DNA of 64,000 nt from Wolinella sp052173415 (GTDB lineage: Bacteria; Campylobacterota; Campylobacteria; Campylobacterales; Helicobacteraceae): the NCBI GenBank assembly GCA_052173415.1, contig JBQMYQ010000002.1, forward strand, positions 16,591-80,590, read 5' to 3'. The notes under the pieces were generated by a model that saw only the letters and a program-made list of their open reading frames with translations, searched no databases and was not told the DNA's origin. Of the stretch, positions 52,504-62,434 are shown one piece after another. A program made the translations under genes and the position numbers. Numbering within the stretch: position 1 is the stretch's first letter; each line of letters starts with the position of its first letter.

Positions 52504-54675
52504 ATGATTCCTCTACTTCATCGCCTCAAACTCAGCGGAAGCGTCCTAGAGATGGGAATCGCCGATGGGCGAATGCTTATATTGGATAGTTTCTACAATC
52601 TCTATGAGGTCGCGCTAGATACGTTTCAGTTCAAAAAAAGTCTGAAAATCACAAAAAGTTACGAGCTTTTGCACAAATTCGGCAAAAGTAGTGCGACTTC
52701 ACAAAACAACTACGTCGTGCTGGGATTAAGCAAAACTACCAGAGCAATCGTGCTCAAGGTCGAAGAGAGCGTCGAGAAAGTCATGTCGCTTGCATGGCAC
52801 AAGGCGGATATTTCAGTCGCGAGTTTCTCGCGCGATGGGCACTACCTCGCTACCGGGGGTGAAGATGGGCGCACGCTCATCTATCAGGTTCCGAGCTTCA
52901 ACCTCCTATCCGCGCTCCCGCCGCGCCCGGATTACATCTACGGCATGGCGTTTTCTCCCGATTCCTCGCTCATTGCCGTGAGCTGCTTTGATCGCTCTTT
53001 GGCAATCTTTGATCTCAAAAGGTCCATTGAAATCGCCTCTTTCACGACCAAAGAGGTGGTCGAGGACTTGGGATTTTTTAATGAAAACGGCTCGCTCTTT
53101 TTTGTCTGCAAAGACGGCTCTACGGGTGTTTTTAATGTCAAGGAGCAGAAAATCATCTCTGAGAAGAAGCACTTTCCGCAGTGGCTCACTCGCGTCTGCA
53201 TTACAGAAGATGGCGACTACGCATACATTGGCACGAGAGATAATTTTCTTCACCTAGTCCGCACCAAAGATAATCAGTCGCTTGCCTCCGCGCCCACCGA
53301 ACACATGGGAATCGCCTCGATGATGCTTGAGGGGAATCGCCTATTTATGGGCTATACCGATGGATACATCGAGATTTTGGAGCTTGATAAAGGGCGTAGA
53401 GAGTTTGAAGCTTATTTGAAGACTAACGACCTCATCAAGGCAAAAACCCTCGCTGAAAATCAAAATATCTTCCTAAAAACCCTGCCCTTTTATACCAAAA
53501 AACTTGATGAGCTTTGGAAAGACACCCTAAAAGAGGCGATTGACATGCTTGCTAGGGATCGATTCCAAGAGGCACTCATGTTTGTCTCGCCTTTTATGGA
53601 AGATCCGAGCAAAAAAGAGGAGTTTAGCTACTACACCGAGCAGAGGGAGTTTGTCGCGCAATTCCTCGACGCGCTTGAGCGAGATGAGATCGCCGAGGCG
53701 TATAAAGTGGCGGAAAATCATCAAGAAATCACAAAAATCGCACCCTATGAGAAGCTCGAAGCTCACTATCACAAGACTTTTGAGGCGTGCAAAAAGATGC
53801 TTGCAGATGACGCATTTACCAATCTTCCTAAGGCGCAAGAGCTCCTAAAACCCTTTATAAATGTGCACGATAAAAAAGAGGCAATTTACACGCTTTTACA
53901 CAATTCCGACAAATATCTAAGTGCGGATAATGCGCTAAAAGAGCGCAATTTTGTCGAATATTTTCGACTTAGCGAGCGATTCCCTTTCCTGAAAGATACA
54001 GAAACCTACAAAAAAACTTACTTTTTAGGGCAACAGATTGTGCAGAGAATCGCGCTTTTAGAGAATGAAAAAAACTTTGAAAAAGCCATTGAGCTCGCAA
54101 AATTCCTAGGCACGCTCGCTCCTTTTAAGAATCTTGCCCTTGAACGCGTGCAGCTCATCGAGAACAAACGTGCATTCCTTGAGGTGCTCGGCACAAAAGA
54201 GCTCAAGAAAGCCTATGCACTTGCTGATTCTGAAGAAAACTTACGTGCATTGCCTGAATTTATCCAGCTTCTTGAGGAGTTCTCCACACTTCATGAACGC
54301 GCCTATGCACTCGCATATCGCGGCAACAGTAAAGATACACTAGCGCTTTTGGAAGAGTATTTGGAGATTCCCTACTGGCAGGAAAAGATTGCATCCACCA
54401 TGCGGATCGCCTACCTTTACGAGATTAAAGCACTTGCTAAAAAACTCACACCCGAGGAGGCGGAGTGGCGCAGGTCGCTTGAGGGATATATCGATCGCTT
54501 TGGAAAGGATGATGAGCTAGCCACCGTATGCGAAGCGTGCGGGCTGAAGCAATACTTCGATGAGATTATCTCAACCGGAGATCCGCATGGATACAAAACG
54601 CACCCCTACCTCTCCTCAATTGTGTTTCGCGTTGAAGATGAGCCTACAAAAGTCGCGCCCAAAAAGGATGCCTAA
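52504..54675 (+). CDS. Beta-propeller (WD40-like) plus alpha-solenoid protein of unknown function
   Basis: The 723 residues divide in two. Residues 1-300 hold WD40-type repeats such as ADISVASFSRDGHYLATGGEDG, YIYGMAFSPDSSLIAVSCFDRSLAIFDL and ADGRMLILDSFYNLYEVAL, enough for one seven-bladed propeller. From about 300 to 700 the sequence is almost all helical, with pair repeats built on phrases like EALMFVSPFMEDPSKKEEF and KAIELAKFLGTLAPFKN. No signal peptide or membrane segment is seen. The architecture resembles coat and scaffold proteins; in bacteria it has no clear role. It follows the decayed regulator by 37 bases and overlaps the convergent HIT gene by four. Confidence 0.85.
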   Translation: MIPLLHRLKLSGSVLEMGIADGRMLILDSFYNLYEVALDTFQFKKSLKITKSYELLHKFGKSSATSQNNYVVLGLSKTTRAIVLKVEESVEKVMSLAWHKADISVASFSRDGHYLATGGEDGRTLIYQVPSFNLLSALPPRPDYIYGMAFSPDSSLIAVSCFDRSLAIFDLKRSIEIASFTTKEVVEDLGFFNENGSLFFVCKDGSTGVFNVKEQKIISEKKHFPQWLTRVCITEDGDYAYIGTRDNFLHLVRTKDNQSLASAPTEHMGIASMMLEGNRLFMGYTDGYIEILELDKGRREFEAYLKTNDLIKAKTLAENQNIFLKTLPFYTKKLDELWKDTLKEAIDMLARDRFQEALMFVSPFMEDPSKKEEFSYYTEQREFVAQFLDALERDEIAEAYKVAENHQEITKIAPYEKLEAHYHKTFEACKKMLADDAFTNLPKAQELLKPFINVHDKKEAIYTLLHNSDKYLSADNALKERNFVEYFRLSERFPFLKDTETYKKTYFLGQQIVQRIALLENEKNFEKAIELAKFLGTLAPFKNLALERVQLIENKRAFLEVLGTKELKKAYALADSEENLRALPEFIQLLEEFSTLHERAYALAYRGNSKDTLALLEEYLEIPYWQEKIASTMRIAYLYEIKALAKKLTPEEAEWRRSLEGYIDRFGKDDELATVCEACGLKQYFDEIISTGDPHGYKTHPYLSSIVFRVEDEPTKVAPKKDA

Positions 54676-55034
54676 ATGCTCTTGTGCGACTGATTCTCGC
54701 TCTCGCCCAAATCGCCCCACACAAGTCGCGTCCCGCCAAGAATATGAAAATGAAGGTGTGGCACTTCCTGCCCGCCATCATATCCGATATTTGTGACCAA
54801 ACGATAGCCCGCCTCATCAAGCCCCAATTTCCTCGCGACCTCTTGGATAAAGAGCGTCATGCCCACCATCAGCGAGGAATCGACCTCCTGAAAGCTCTTC
54901 ACGCACTTTTTGGGAATCGCAAGCACATGAATAGGGGCTTTGGGATTAATATCGTGAAATGCCAAAAAATGCTCATTTTCATGCACTTTATTGCAAGGAA
55001 TCTCGCCCGCCACAATCCGCTCAAATATCGTCAT
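54672..55034 (-). CDS. HIT-family nucleotide hydrolase
   Basis: Histidine-triad protein of the HinT type, hydrolysing adenosine phosphoramidates. The 120 residues show IFERIVAGEIPCNKV, FHDINPKAPIHVLAIPKK and the triad motif VPHLHFHILGG. AAGGAG five bases before ATG 55034 sets the start. It lies next to pheS in divergent orientation, as in H. pylori. Confidence 0.96.
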   Translation of the reverse strand: MTIFERIVAGEIPCNKVHENEHFLAFHDINPKAPIHVLAIPKKCVKSFQEVDSSLMVGMTLFIQEVARKLGLDEAGYRLVTNIGYDGGQEVPHLHFHILGGTRLVWGDLGESENQSHKSI

Positions 55035-55089
55035 ATTCACTCCTTCTTGTCTCGATTCCTAGAAAAACGCTAGGCTCTCCCGGTCGATC

Positions 55090-55095
55090 ATTGTA
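55090..55095 (-). promoter_or_regulatory. Probable -10 box for the HIT gene
   Basis: TACAAT on the minus strand, 56 bases upstream of the HIT start. The 200-base gap also has an AT-rich stretch near 55170 that may hold the pheS promoter, without a clear match. Confidence 0.5.
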
Positions 55096-55234
55096 GCATT
55101 TTTAAAAATCGCGCCACGATTTTCTGGCCTCACGAAATTTTGCTTAGTATTTTTTTAAAGTTGCTCCTTTAATATAGCCACAATCTATTTTCCATTAAAA
55201 TTTGCGTTTTAAATCACACCACAGGAAGGGCGAC

Positions 55235-56227
55235 TTGCAGCATTTAATCGATGAAATAAAAAATGCGCGAAATTCCCATGAACTCGAGGAGATTCGCATT
55301 AAAGCTTTGGGTAAAAAGGGCATTTTGACGAGTGAATTTGCGCTCCTAAAAGATCTAGAAGCAGAGGCAAAAAAAGAGCGTGCAAAGGAGCTAAATGCGA
55401 TCAAATCAGCATTTGAGCGCGAATTTGCACTAAAAAAGGAGCTGCTCTCCACAGAAGAGCTCTCCGCCAAACTCCTACAAGAGCGCGTCGATCTCACGCT
55501 CTTTAATGCTCCAAAGTCCCTTGGCGCGGCTCACCCCGTGATGATTACCATGGAGCGGATTATCGATTATTTCCTTTCGCTCAATTTCGCGATTAAAAGT
55601 GGTCCGCTCATAGAAGATGATTTTCATAATTTTGAAGCTCTAAACCTCCCCAAATACCACCCCGCACGCGATATGCAAGATACGTTTTATTTTAAAGACG
55701 GTGCGCTTTTACGCACCCACACTTCACCCGTGCAGATTCGCACCATGGAGGCGGAGACGCCACCTATCCGCATTATTGCCCCCGGAGCGGTTTTCCGCCG
55801 TGATTATGACCTCACACATACGCCGATGTTTCATCAAATTGAAGGGCTTGTGGTCGAGGAGGAGGGGCGCGTCTCGTTTGCGAATCTTAAATATATCCTT
55901 GAGGATTTTCTGAAGTATATGTTTGGCGATGTGCGGGTGCGATTCCGCACGAGCTTCTTCCCATTTACCGAGCCAAGTGCCGAGGCGGATATTAGCTGTA
56001 TTTTTTGTCATGGCGATGGGTGCCGCGTCTGCTCACATACGGGTTGGCTTGAGGTGCTTGGGTGCGGGCTGGTCGATGAGAATGTATTTAAGGCAGTAGG
56101 CTATGAAAATGTCAGCGGTTACGCCTTTGGACTGGGGGTGGAGCGATTTGCCATGCTCATTCACGCCGTGTCGGATTTGCGGGCATTTTTTGAGAATGAT
56201 CTACGAGTATTGGAGCAGTTTCGATGA
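55235..56227 (+). CDS. pheS: Phenylalanyl-tRNA synthetase alpha subunit
   Basis: Catalytic subunit of PheRS. The 330 residues from TTG 55235 start MQHLIDEIKNARNSHELEEI, aligning with other PheS N-termini; GGAAGGG lies upstream. Class II motifs are present: VFRRDYDLTHTPMFHQIEGL (motif 2 region), GCRVCSHTGWLEVLGCG and AFGLGVERFAML (motif 3). The frame upstream to 55202 is not conserved. It overlaps pheT by four bases. Confidence 0.96.
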   Translation: MQHLIDEIKNARNSHELEEIRIKALGKKGILTSEFALLKDLEAEAKKERAKELNAIKSAFEREFALKKELLSTEELSAKLLQERVDLTLFNAPKSLGAAHPVMITMERIIDYFLSLNFAIKSGPLIEDDFHNFEALNLPKYHPARDMQDTFYFKDGALLRTHTSPVQIRTMEAETPPIRIIAPGAVFRRDYDLTHTPMFHQIEGLVVEEEGRVSFANLKYILEDFLKYMFGDVRVRFRTSFFPFTEPSAEADISCIFCHGDGCRVCSHTGWLEVLGCGLVDENVFKAVGYENVSGYAFGLGVERFAMLIHAVSDLRAFFENDLRVLEQFR

Positions 56228-58563
56228 TTTTCACACGCACTTTAATCACGCCATTTGTTGATATTTCGGACATTAGCACTGAACAGCTCTATAAAACACT
56301 CAATGACATCGGGCTTGAGGTCGTTTCCTGCCATCAATTGAAAGCTCCAAAAGGCGTGGTGGTGGGCAAGATTCTCGAGGTGGAGAAGCACCCAAACGCG
56401 GATAAACTCAGCGTCTGCAGAGTGGATATTGGAGGTGCAGCACCTTTGCAAATCGTCTGTGGGGCAAAAAATGTCGCTACAAACGCGTGGGTCGCGCTCG
56501 CGACCGAAGGGACAAAAATCAGCGACACACTCACGATTAAGCAATCCAAACTTCGCGGAATACAGAGCGAGGGCATGCTCTGCTCACTTAGCGAGCTTGG
56601 ATTCCCAAAGGTCAATGAGGGAATCGTAATCCTCGATTCCTCCATAGGCGCGCTTGTGTTGGGCAAACCACTCGAGGAGTATCCGCTCTTTAATGATGAT
56701 ATTTTTGAGATTGACATCACGCCTAATCGCGGAGATTGCTTGAGCTTTTATGGCGTGGCGCGCGAGCTTGCGGCGATTTATGAAAAAAACTTTAACGAAT
56801 GCCCAAAAAAGCCCGAAAGAGAGAATGTTTTAGGAATCGGGCGCCTGCTTCAAGTCTCTTGCGAGGGGAAGCTTGATTCCTCCTTGCTTTACAAAACCAT
56901 CGAGCTAAAAGAGCCCTCACTCCCCCTAAGCGTCGCCCTGCCACTCGCATATAATGAACTTCTTTGTGATGATGGATTGTCAAATTTCCTCCGCTACGCC
57001 ACGCTTCTTAGCGGCGTGCTCATTCGAGCCTATCCGCACGAGGGAATCAAAGATGAACGCCCCATCAAGCGCACTTTTGTGATTAAGCGCGATGAGAATG
57101 CCCTAGAATGTGTCTATGAGGGCGGGCAAAAACTCTCAAGCATCGGAATCTCGGCGCACGATTCCTCAAAAATGCACGCTTTTGTGATCCTCGAAGCGAG
57201 CTTCACGCCCCCCGCGATCCTCTCTGAAAGGGTCGCACAAAGCAAGGCAAAAGCAGATTCCTATACATTCTATCGCGCCTCACGCGGGAGCAATCCAAAT
57301 CTAAATGAGGGAATCGACCTCCTTTGCAACGCACTTCAGAAGATAAACGGGGCGACTATCCACTCGGGCACGCACGAGATTACCCAAGATTACAAGCCTA
57401 GAATGATTAACATCAACATAGATTCGCTCAATAAACTCATCGGAATAAAACTGGAAAAAGCCAAAGCCATCGCGATTCTTAAAAGACTGGGATTCAAAGT
57501 TGACCTTAAGCACGATGATTCCGCAATCATGGTCTATCCACCCCTCGCACGTCATGATATTCAAAATAGACAAGATGTCGCCGAAGAGATTGTGCGCATG
57601 ATTGGCATTGACACAATCGTAGCTACGCCCCTAAATATCGCGCACAAAAGCCGCAAAAGTGCGGAGCTCATCGCCTACAAATATCGGCGCACACTCGCCA
57701 AACGCGCGCAAGCAATGGGCTTTAGCGAAGCTGTTACTTTTCTTTTTAACCAAAAAAGTCGCCTTGTAGAGTGGGGCTACACGCCACTTAATGAAGGAAT
57801 CGACCTCCTAAACCCCATTACAAGCGAGCTTGATACCCTGCGTCCGACGCTCCTGCTCTCACTCCTTGATGTCATCGCACGCAATAAAAATCTCGGCTAC
57901 ACGCAAATCGCGCTCTTTGAGATAGGTTCAGTCTATTCCATCACACGAGAAGAGCGCGCTATGGTAGCGTTTGTCGCGAGCGGTTTTAAGGAAGACGCAC
58001 ATTTCCCCCACCCAAAGGGAGTGCGCTGGGATATTCTCTCTTTTGCAAGTGCGCTAAGCTCCGTGATCGGCGAATTTTCGCTTGAGCAATATGCACCTCA
58101 AAGCAGGAAAATTTTCCACCCCGCTCAGTGCGCCTATATCATCAAGGAGGGCAAGAGAATCGGCACACTTGCCAAGCTCCATCCCCTCGCGCAGGAGCGT
58201 TTTGAGATTGATGAGACCTTCATGGCGGAAATCGAGCTGGACACACTCGCGCCAAAGCTCATAAAAGCGCAGAATTTCTCTCGATTCCAGCCTTTGCAGC
58301 GCGACCTTACCGTGCTAATCAGCCAAAACCACCCTTTTAATGCCATTAGAGAAGCGATTAAAAAGCTTGCAATTCCCGAGCTTAAGGGGATTTTCCCGCT
58401 TGACCTTTATAGCGATGAGACCTTTGAGAGTGGCAAAACGAGCCTTACTATCAGGGTGGAAATTCAATCAGAAAGTAAAACTTTAGAGGAAGAAGAGATT
58501 GCGGGAATCATGGCAAAAATCCTGCGCCTCCTTGAACAAGAGTTTGGCGCGAAACTCCGATGA
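56224..58563 (+). CDS. pheT: Phenylalanyl-tRNA synthetase beta subunit
   Basis: Editing and tRNA-binding subunit. The 779 residues contain the N-terminal tRNA-binding fold (about 40-150, KVLEVEKHPNADKLSVCRVDIG-like), the B3/B4 editing domain, B5 (about 395-465, MININIDSLNKLIGIKLEK), the catalytic-like core (LLNPITSELDTLRPTLLLSLL) and the C-terminal anticodon-binding domain (FSRFQPLQRDLTVLIS). The length is usual. It overlaps pheS and aroA by four bases each. Confidence 0.97.
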   Translation: MIFTRTLITPFVDISDISTEQLYKTLNDIGLEVVSCHQLKAPKGVVVGKILEVEKHPNADKLSVCRVDIGGAAPLQIVCGAKNVATNAWVALATEGTKISDTLTIKQSKLRGIQSEGMLCSLSELGFPKVNEGIVILDSSIGALVLGKPLEEYPLFNDDIFEIDITPNRGDCLSFYGVARELAAIYEKNFNECPKKPERENVLGIGRLLQVSCEGKLDSSLLYKTIELKEPSLPLSVALPLAYNELLCDDGLSNFLRYATLLSGVLIRAYPHEGIKDERPIKRTFVIKRDENALECVYEGGQKLSSIGISAHDSSKMHAFVILEASFTPPAILSERVAQSKAKADSYTFYRASRGSNPNLNEGIDLLCNALQKINGATIHSGTHEITQDYKPRMININIDSLNKLIGIKLEKAKAIAILKRLGFKVDLKHDDSAIMVYPPLARHDIQNRQDVAEEIVRMIGIDTIVATPLNIAHKSRKSAELIAYKYRRTLAKRAQAMGFSEAVTFLFNQKSRLVEWGYTPLNEGIDLLNPITSELDTLRPTLLLSLLDVIARNKNLGYTQIALFEIGSVYSITREERAMVAFVASGFKEDAHFPHPKGVRWDILSFASALSSVIGEFSLEQYAPQSRKIFHPAQCAYIIKEGKRIGTLAKLHPLAQERFEIDETFMAEIELDTLAPKLIKAQNFSRFQPLQRDLTVLISQNHPFNAIREAIKKLAIPELKGIFPLDLYSDETFESGKTSLTIRVEIQSESKTLEEEEIAGIMAKILRLLEQEFGAKLR

Positions 58564-59870
58564 GAATCACACAAATATCCCCAAAGAGCAAGAGTTTCGA
58601 GCTTGAGATTAACACAATCGCCACAGATAAATCAATCTCTCATCGTTGCGCGATTTTCTCGCTCCTTGCAAAAAAGCCTTCGCGCATTCATGGCTTCTTA
58701 GAGGGAGAAGATACGCTAAATACGCTAAAAATCGCTCAAAAGCTCGGATTAGGCGTCGCTTTGGAGGGCGATTCCCTCATTCTTACTCCGCCGCGCAATG
58801 GAATTATCGAGCCCGATGACATTCTTGATTGCGGCAATGCCGGAACCGCAATGCGCCTATACACCGGGCTTTTAAGCGCAATTAAGGGCTATTTTGTCCT
58901 AAGTGGCGATAGTTATTTAAGAAAACGCCCCATGCGCCGAATCGTCGATCCTCTGCGCAGTATCGGAGCGAACATCTTTGGGCGCGATGGAGGGGAGCTT
59001 GCTCCGCTAAGTATCATCGGCGCGCCGCTAAAAAGCTTTGATTACACATCGCCTATCGCCTCAGCACAGGTCAAAAGCGCGCTAATTCTCGCCGCTATGC
59101 ATGGGGAATCGCCCTCTTATTTCAGCGAGCCCGAGCTCAGTCGCGACCACACCGAGCGCATGTTACAGGGCATGGGGGCGGAAATTACAACCAAAGAGGG
59201 CAAAATCACCATTATGCCACTGTGTGGAGACAAGCTCTCGCCCCTAGAGCTTACGATTCCCGCCGATCCCTCGAGTGCCTTTTTTCTCGCGGTGGCTGCG
59301 GCGATTACTCCGGGGGCGAAAGTGCTTTTAAAAAGCGTGCTCCTTAATCCCACAAGAATCGAGGGCTTCAGGGCTTTGGAGCGCATGGGCGCGAAGATTA
59401 GCTATCAGATTACCTCGCAGACCTACGAGAGCATAGGCGATATTGAGGTTGTGCACGCTTCGCTTAGGGGGATTGACATAACCGAGCGTCTTTCGTGGCT
59501 CATTGATGAGCTCCCTGCGCTCGCCGTCGCTATGGCGCTTGCAAAGGGTAAAAGTCGCGTCCAAAACGCCAAAGAGCTTCGAGCAAAGGAGAGCGATCGT
59601 ATCCGCGTCGTGGTGGGGAATCTGCAAAAACTCGGAATCGAGGCTGTGGAACTAGATGATGGTTATGAGATTACGGGCGGGAGTTTTGCGGCGATGCAGA
59701 CGCTGGAGAGTCACGGTGATCACAGGATTGCGATGAGCTTCGCGCTCGTGGGGCTGTGCGTGCCCGTTAGGATTCTTGATTCAGGCTGCATGGACGTCTC
59801 TTTCCCTAATTTCCTTCACATTCTCGCACAGATAGCAAAGGTGGAACATGAAAGTCAAGCTCGCGGATAA
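58560..59870 (+). CDS. aroA: 3-phosphoshikimate 1-carboxyvinyltransferase (EPSP synthase)
   Basis: Sixth step of the shikimate pathway. The 436 residues carry ATDKSISHRCAIFSLLA, LDCGNAGTAMRLYTGLLSA (PEP site), YLRKRPMRRIVDPL, SAQVKSALILAAMHG and ELRAKESDRIRVV. The G-A pattern in GNAGTAMR is the class I/II region that affects glyphosate binding; I do not assign a class. It overlaps ispH by 23 bases. Confidence 0.97.
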   Translation: MRITQISPKSKSFELEINTIATDKSISHRCAIFSLLAKKPSRIHGFLEGEDTLNTLKIAQKLGLGVALEGDSLILTPPRNGIIEPDDILDCGNAGTAMRLYTGLLSAIKGYFVLSGDSYLRKRPMRRIVDPLRSIGANIFGRDGGELAPLSIIGAPLKSFDYTSPIASAQVKSALILAAMHGESPSYFSEPELSRDHTERMLQGMGAEITTKEGKITIMPLCGDKLSPLELTIPADPSSAFFLAVAAAITPGAKVLLKSVLLNPTRIEGFRALERMGAKISYQITSQTYESIGDIEVVHASLRGIDITERLSWLIDELPALAVAMALAKGKSRVQNAKELRAKESDRIRVVVGNLQKLGIEAVELDDGYEITGGSFAAMQTLESHGDHRIAMSFALVGLCVPVRILDSGCMDVSFPNFLHILAQIAKVEHESQARG

Positions 59871-60672
59871 ACTCGGCTTTTGCTTTGGCGTGAAGCGCGC
59901 TATCAAGCTCGCGGAATCTCACCAAGGCGGAATCACGCTTGGATCGCTTATCCACAACAAAAAGGAGATTGAGCGACTAAGGAGCGATTTTGGCGTGATT
60001 CTTAAGGAATCGGTGGGCGAGATTCCCAAAGATTCCGAAGTGATTATCCGCACGCATGGGATTCCCAAAGATGATCTCATCGCACTCAAAAAAAATACGC
60101 AAAAGGTCATTGATGCGACCTGTCCTTTTGTTACAAAACCTCAGAAAATCTGCGAAAAAATGAGCGCGGAGGGGTATGGGATCGTCATTTTCGGCGACAT
60201 TAATCACCCCGAAGTGCAAGGCGTGATGAGCTACTCCTCCACCGAGCCGATTGTCGTGATGTGCGTCGAGGATCTTTTGGAGTGGAAATTAAAGGATAAA
60301 ATCGCGCTCGTGTCGCAAACGACCAAAAAGATTGAGGATTTTCTCAAAATTGCAGACTATCTCATTCAAAAAAGTGCGGAGGTGCGGATATTTAACACCA
60401 TTTGTAATGCCACTTTTGACAATCAAGAGGCGGCGAGGCGGCTGAGCAGGGAGGTTGATGTGATGATTATCGCGGGTGGGAAAAACTCCTCAAACACCAA
60501 ACAGCTCCTCTCTATTTGCCTTGAAAACTGCGCGGATAGCTATCTCATCGAAGATGAGAGCGAGCTTAGGGCGGAGTGGTTTATAGGGAAAAAACTCTGC
60601 GGCGTGAGCGCGGGAGCATCGACTCCTGAGTGGATTATCAGGCAAATCGTGCAAAGTATCGAAAAATACTAA
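59848..60672 (+). CDS. ispH: 4-hydroxy-3-methylbut-2-enyl diphosphate reductase
   Basis: Last step of the MEP pathway, with a 4Fe-4S cluster. The 274 residues hold the three cluster cysteines in LGFCFGVKRAI, IDATCPFVTKPQ and NTICNATFDNQ, plus the active-site GIPKDD and SAGASTPEWII. It ends 87 bases before rpsA. In some relatives ispH and rpsA are fused or adjacent, which fits this order. Confidence 0.98.
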   Translation: MKVKLADKLGFCFGVKRAIKLAESHQGGITLGSLIHNKKEIERLRSDFGVILKESVGEIPKDSEVIIRTHGIPKDDLIALKKNTQKVIDATCPFVTKPQKICEKMSAEGYGIVIFGDINHPEVQGVMSYSSTEPIVVMCVEDLLEWKLKDKIALVSQTTKKIEDFLKIADYLIQKSAEVRIFNTICNATFDNQEAARRLSREVDVMIIAGGKNSSNTKQLLSICLENCADSYLIEDESELRAEWFIGKKLCGVSAGASTPEWIIRQIVQSIEKY

Positions 60673-60704
60673 ACTTTTTATAGCGAGCATAAGGAAAAAT
60701 AAAG

Positions 60705-60710
60705 TAAAAT
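60705..60710 (+). promoter_or_regulatory. Probable -10 box for rpsA
   Basis: TAAAAT, 49 bases upstream of ATG 60760. The leader contains complementary segments (see findings). The ribosome-binding site AGAAGGG lies five to six bases before the start. Confidence 0.5.
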
Positions 60711-60759
60711 CGAACCTAAGTTCATAGGACGGTTCAACTTACAAAACAGAAGGGTTACA

Positions 60760-62421
60760 ATGGTCGAGCATGAGAAACACAACGGCGAATATCAAGGAGA
60801 AGAGGAAGATTTCGCCTTGCTATTGGAGGAATCGTGGGAGAAAAGCGAAAATGAGACGGTTGGTCAAGGGACGATCGTAAGAATCGAGGGTGAGAGCGTG
60901 CTTGTCGATGTGGGCGAGAAGATTGAGGGGCGGATCAATGTGTCTGAGATCCTTGATGAGAATGGTGCGGCAAAATACAAGGCGGGCGATGTGATTCCTA
61001 TCATCATCACGGGGAATCGCAACGAACGCCCCATCATCTCACACCAAAAGGCTATCAAGCGAGAAAAACTGCGAGAGAGAATCACAAGTCTTGGCGAAGA
61101 GTATCATGACGTGGTCGTCGAGGGCGTAATCGTAGGGAAAAACAGAGGAGGCTACATCATTGAGGCTGATGGATTAGAGTATTTTATGCCTAAATTTATG
61201 TCCGCGCTCAAAGATGATGCTAAAAACATTGGCAAAAGCCTCAAAGCATGTATCGTGAATGTCAAACCCAAAGAGGATGCGATCATCGTCTCGAGGAAGC
61301 GCTTCTTTGAGCTTGATGACAAAAAGAAAAAAGAGGGCGTGGCAAAGCTCCTTGAGGCAAGCGAGCCCCTTCAGGGAATCGTGAAGAAAATCACGAGCTT
61401 TGGAATGTTTGTCGAAGTTGAGGGAATCGAAGGGCTCGTGCACTACACGGAGATCAGCTTCCAAGGACCTGTAAATCCTGCTAAACTCTACAAAGAGGGC
61501 GATATGATCAAAGTCAAAGCGATCGCGTATGATGAGGAGCGTAAGCGACTTTCATTGTCAGTTAAAGCAACCGCTGATGATCCATGGAAAGAGATCGAAA
61601 ATGAACTTGAAGTGGGCGATGCGATCAATGTAACCGTGAGCAATGTCGAGCCTTACGGTGCGTTTGTGGATTTGGGGAATAATCTTGAAGGATTCCTCCA
61701 TGTTTCTGAAATCTCATGGGATAAAAACATCAAACACCCTGATGAATACCTCAAGGCAGGTCAAGAAATCGATGTTGAAGTGATTGAAATTGATACCAAA
61801 AGGCGTCGTCTCAGAGTGTCGCTCAAAAAACTCCTCGCAAGACCTTTTGATCAATTTGCAAAAGGGCATAAAGAGGGTGAGATACTCAAGGGGAAAGTAT
61901 CGACACTGACGGATTTTGGGGCATTTATTCAGCTGGGCGCAATTGATGGTCTTTTGCATAATGGAGATGCTTTTTGGGATAAAAATCAAAAATGCAAAGA
62001 TCTCCTAAAAGAGGGCGATGATATTGAAGTGAAGATTATTAAAATCGACAAAGAGAAAGAGCGAATATCCCTTAGCCGTAAAAATCTCATCGCATCACCT
62101 GCGGAGGATTTTGCCAAAAGTCATCAGATTGATGATGATGTCAAGGGGAAAATCCGCGATATTAAGGATTTTGGTGTCTTTATCAGCCTTGAGGGTGGCA
62201 TGGACGCGCTCATTCGCTCTGAGGATCTCGCTCCGTTAAAAAAAGAGGATCTCAAAATCGGGGATGAAATTGAGGGGGTCATCTCGCTCATCGACAAGGA
62301 AAACAATCGCATTCGCGTCTCTGTGCGACGGCTTGAGCGCAAAAAAGAGAAAGAGAACATCAAGGCGTTTAATTCTGATGACAAAATGACTCTTGGGGAC
62401 ATTCTCAAAGGTCAGCTCTAG
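60760..62421 (+). CDS. rpsA: 30S ribosomal protein S1
   Basis: RNA-binding protein that helps the ribosome load mRNA. The 553 residues contain six S1 repeats, seen as phrases of the type GIVKKITSFGMFVEVEGIEGLVH, VSNVEPYGAFVDLGNNLEGFLH and KVSTLTDFGAFIQLGAIDGLLH. The first two are more divergent, as is normal. The last repeat (KIRDIKDFGVFISLEGGMDALI) is complete. It is preceded by ispH and followed after 13 bases by an unknown gene. Confidence 0.98.
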   Translation: MVEHEKHNGEYQGEEEDFALLLEESWEKSENETVGQGTIVRIEGESVLVDVGEKIEGRINVSEILDENGAAKYKAGDVIPIIITGNRNERPIISHQKAIKREKLRERITSLGEEYHDVVVEGVIVGKNRGGYIIEADGLEYFMPKFMSALKDDAKNIGKSLKACIVNVKPKEDAIIVSRKRFFELDDKKKKEGVAKLLEASEPLQGIVKKITSFGMFVEVEGIEGLVHYTEISFQGPVNPAKLYKEGDMIKVKAIAYDEERKRLSLSVKATADDPWKEIENELEVGDAINVTVSNVEPYGAFVDLGNNLEGFLHVSEISWDKNIKHPDEYLKAGQEIDVEVIEIDTKRRRLRVSLKKLLARPFDQFAKGHKEGEILKGKVSTLTDFGAFIQLGAIDGLLHNGDAFWDKNQKCKDLLKEGDDIEVKIIKIDKEKERISLSRKNLIASPAEDFAKSHQIDDDVKGKIRDIKDFGVFISLEGGMDALIRSEDLAPLKKEDLKIGDEIEGVISLIDKENNRIRVSVRRLERKKEKENIKAFNSDDKMTLGDILKGQL

Positions 62422-62434
62422 GTAAGCCCCATCA

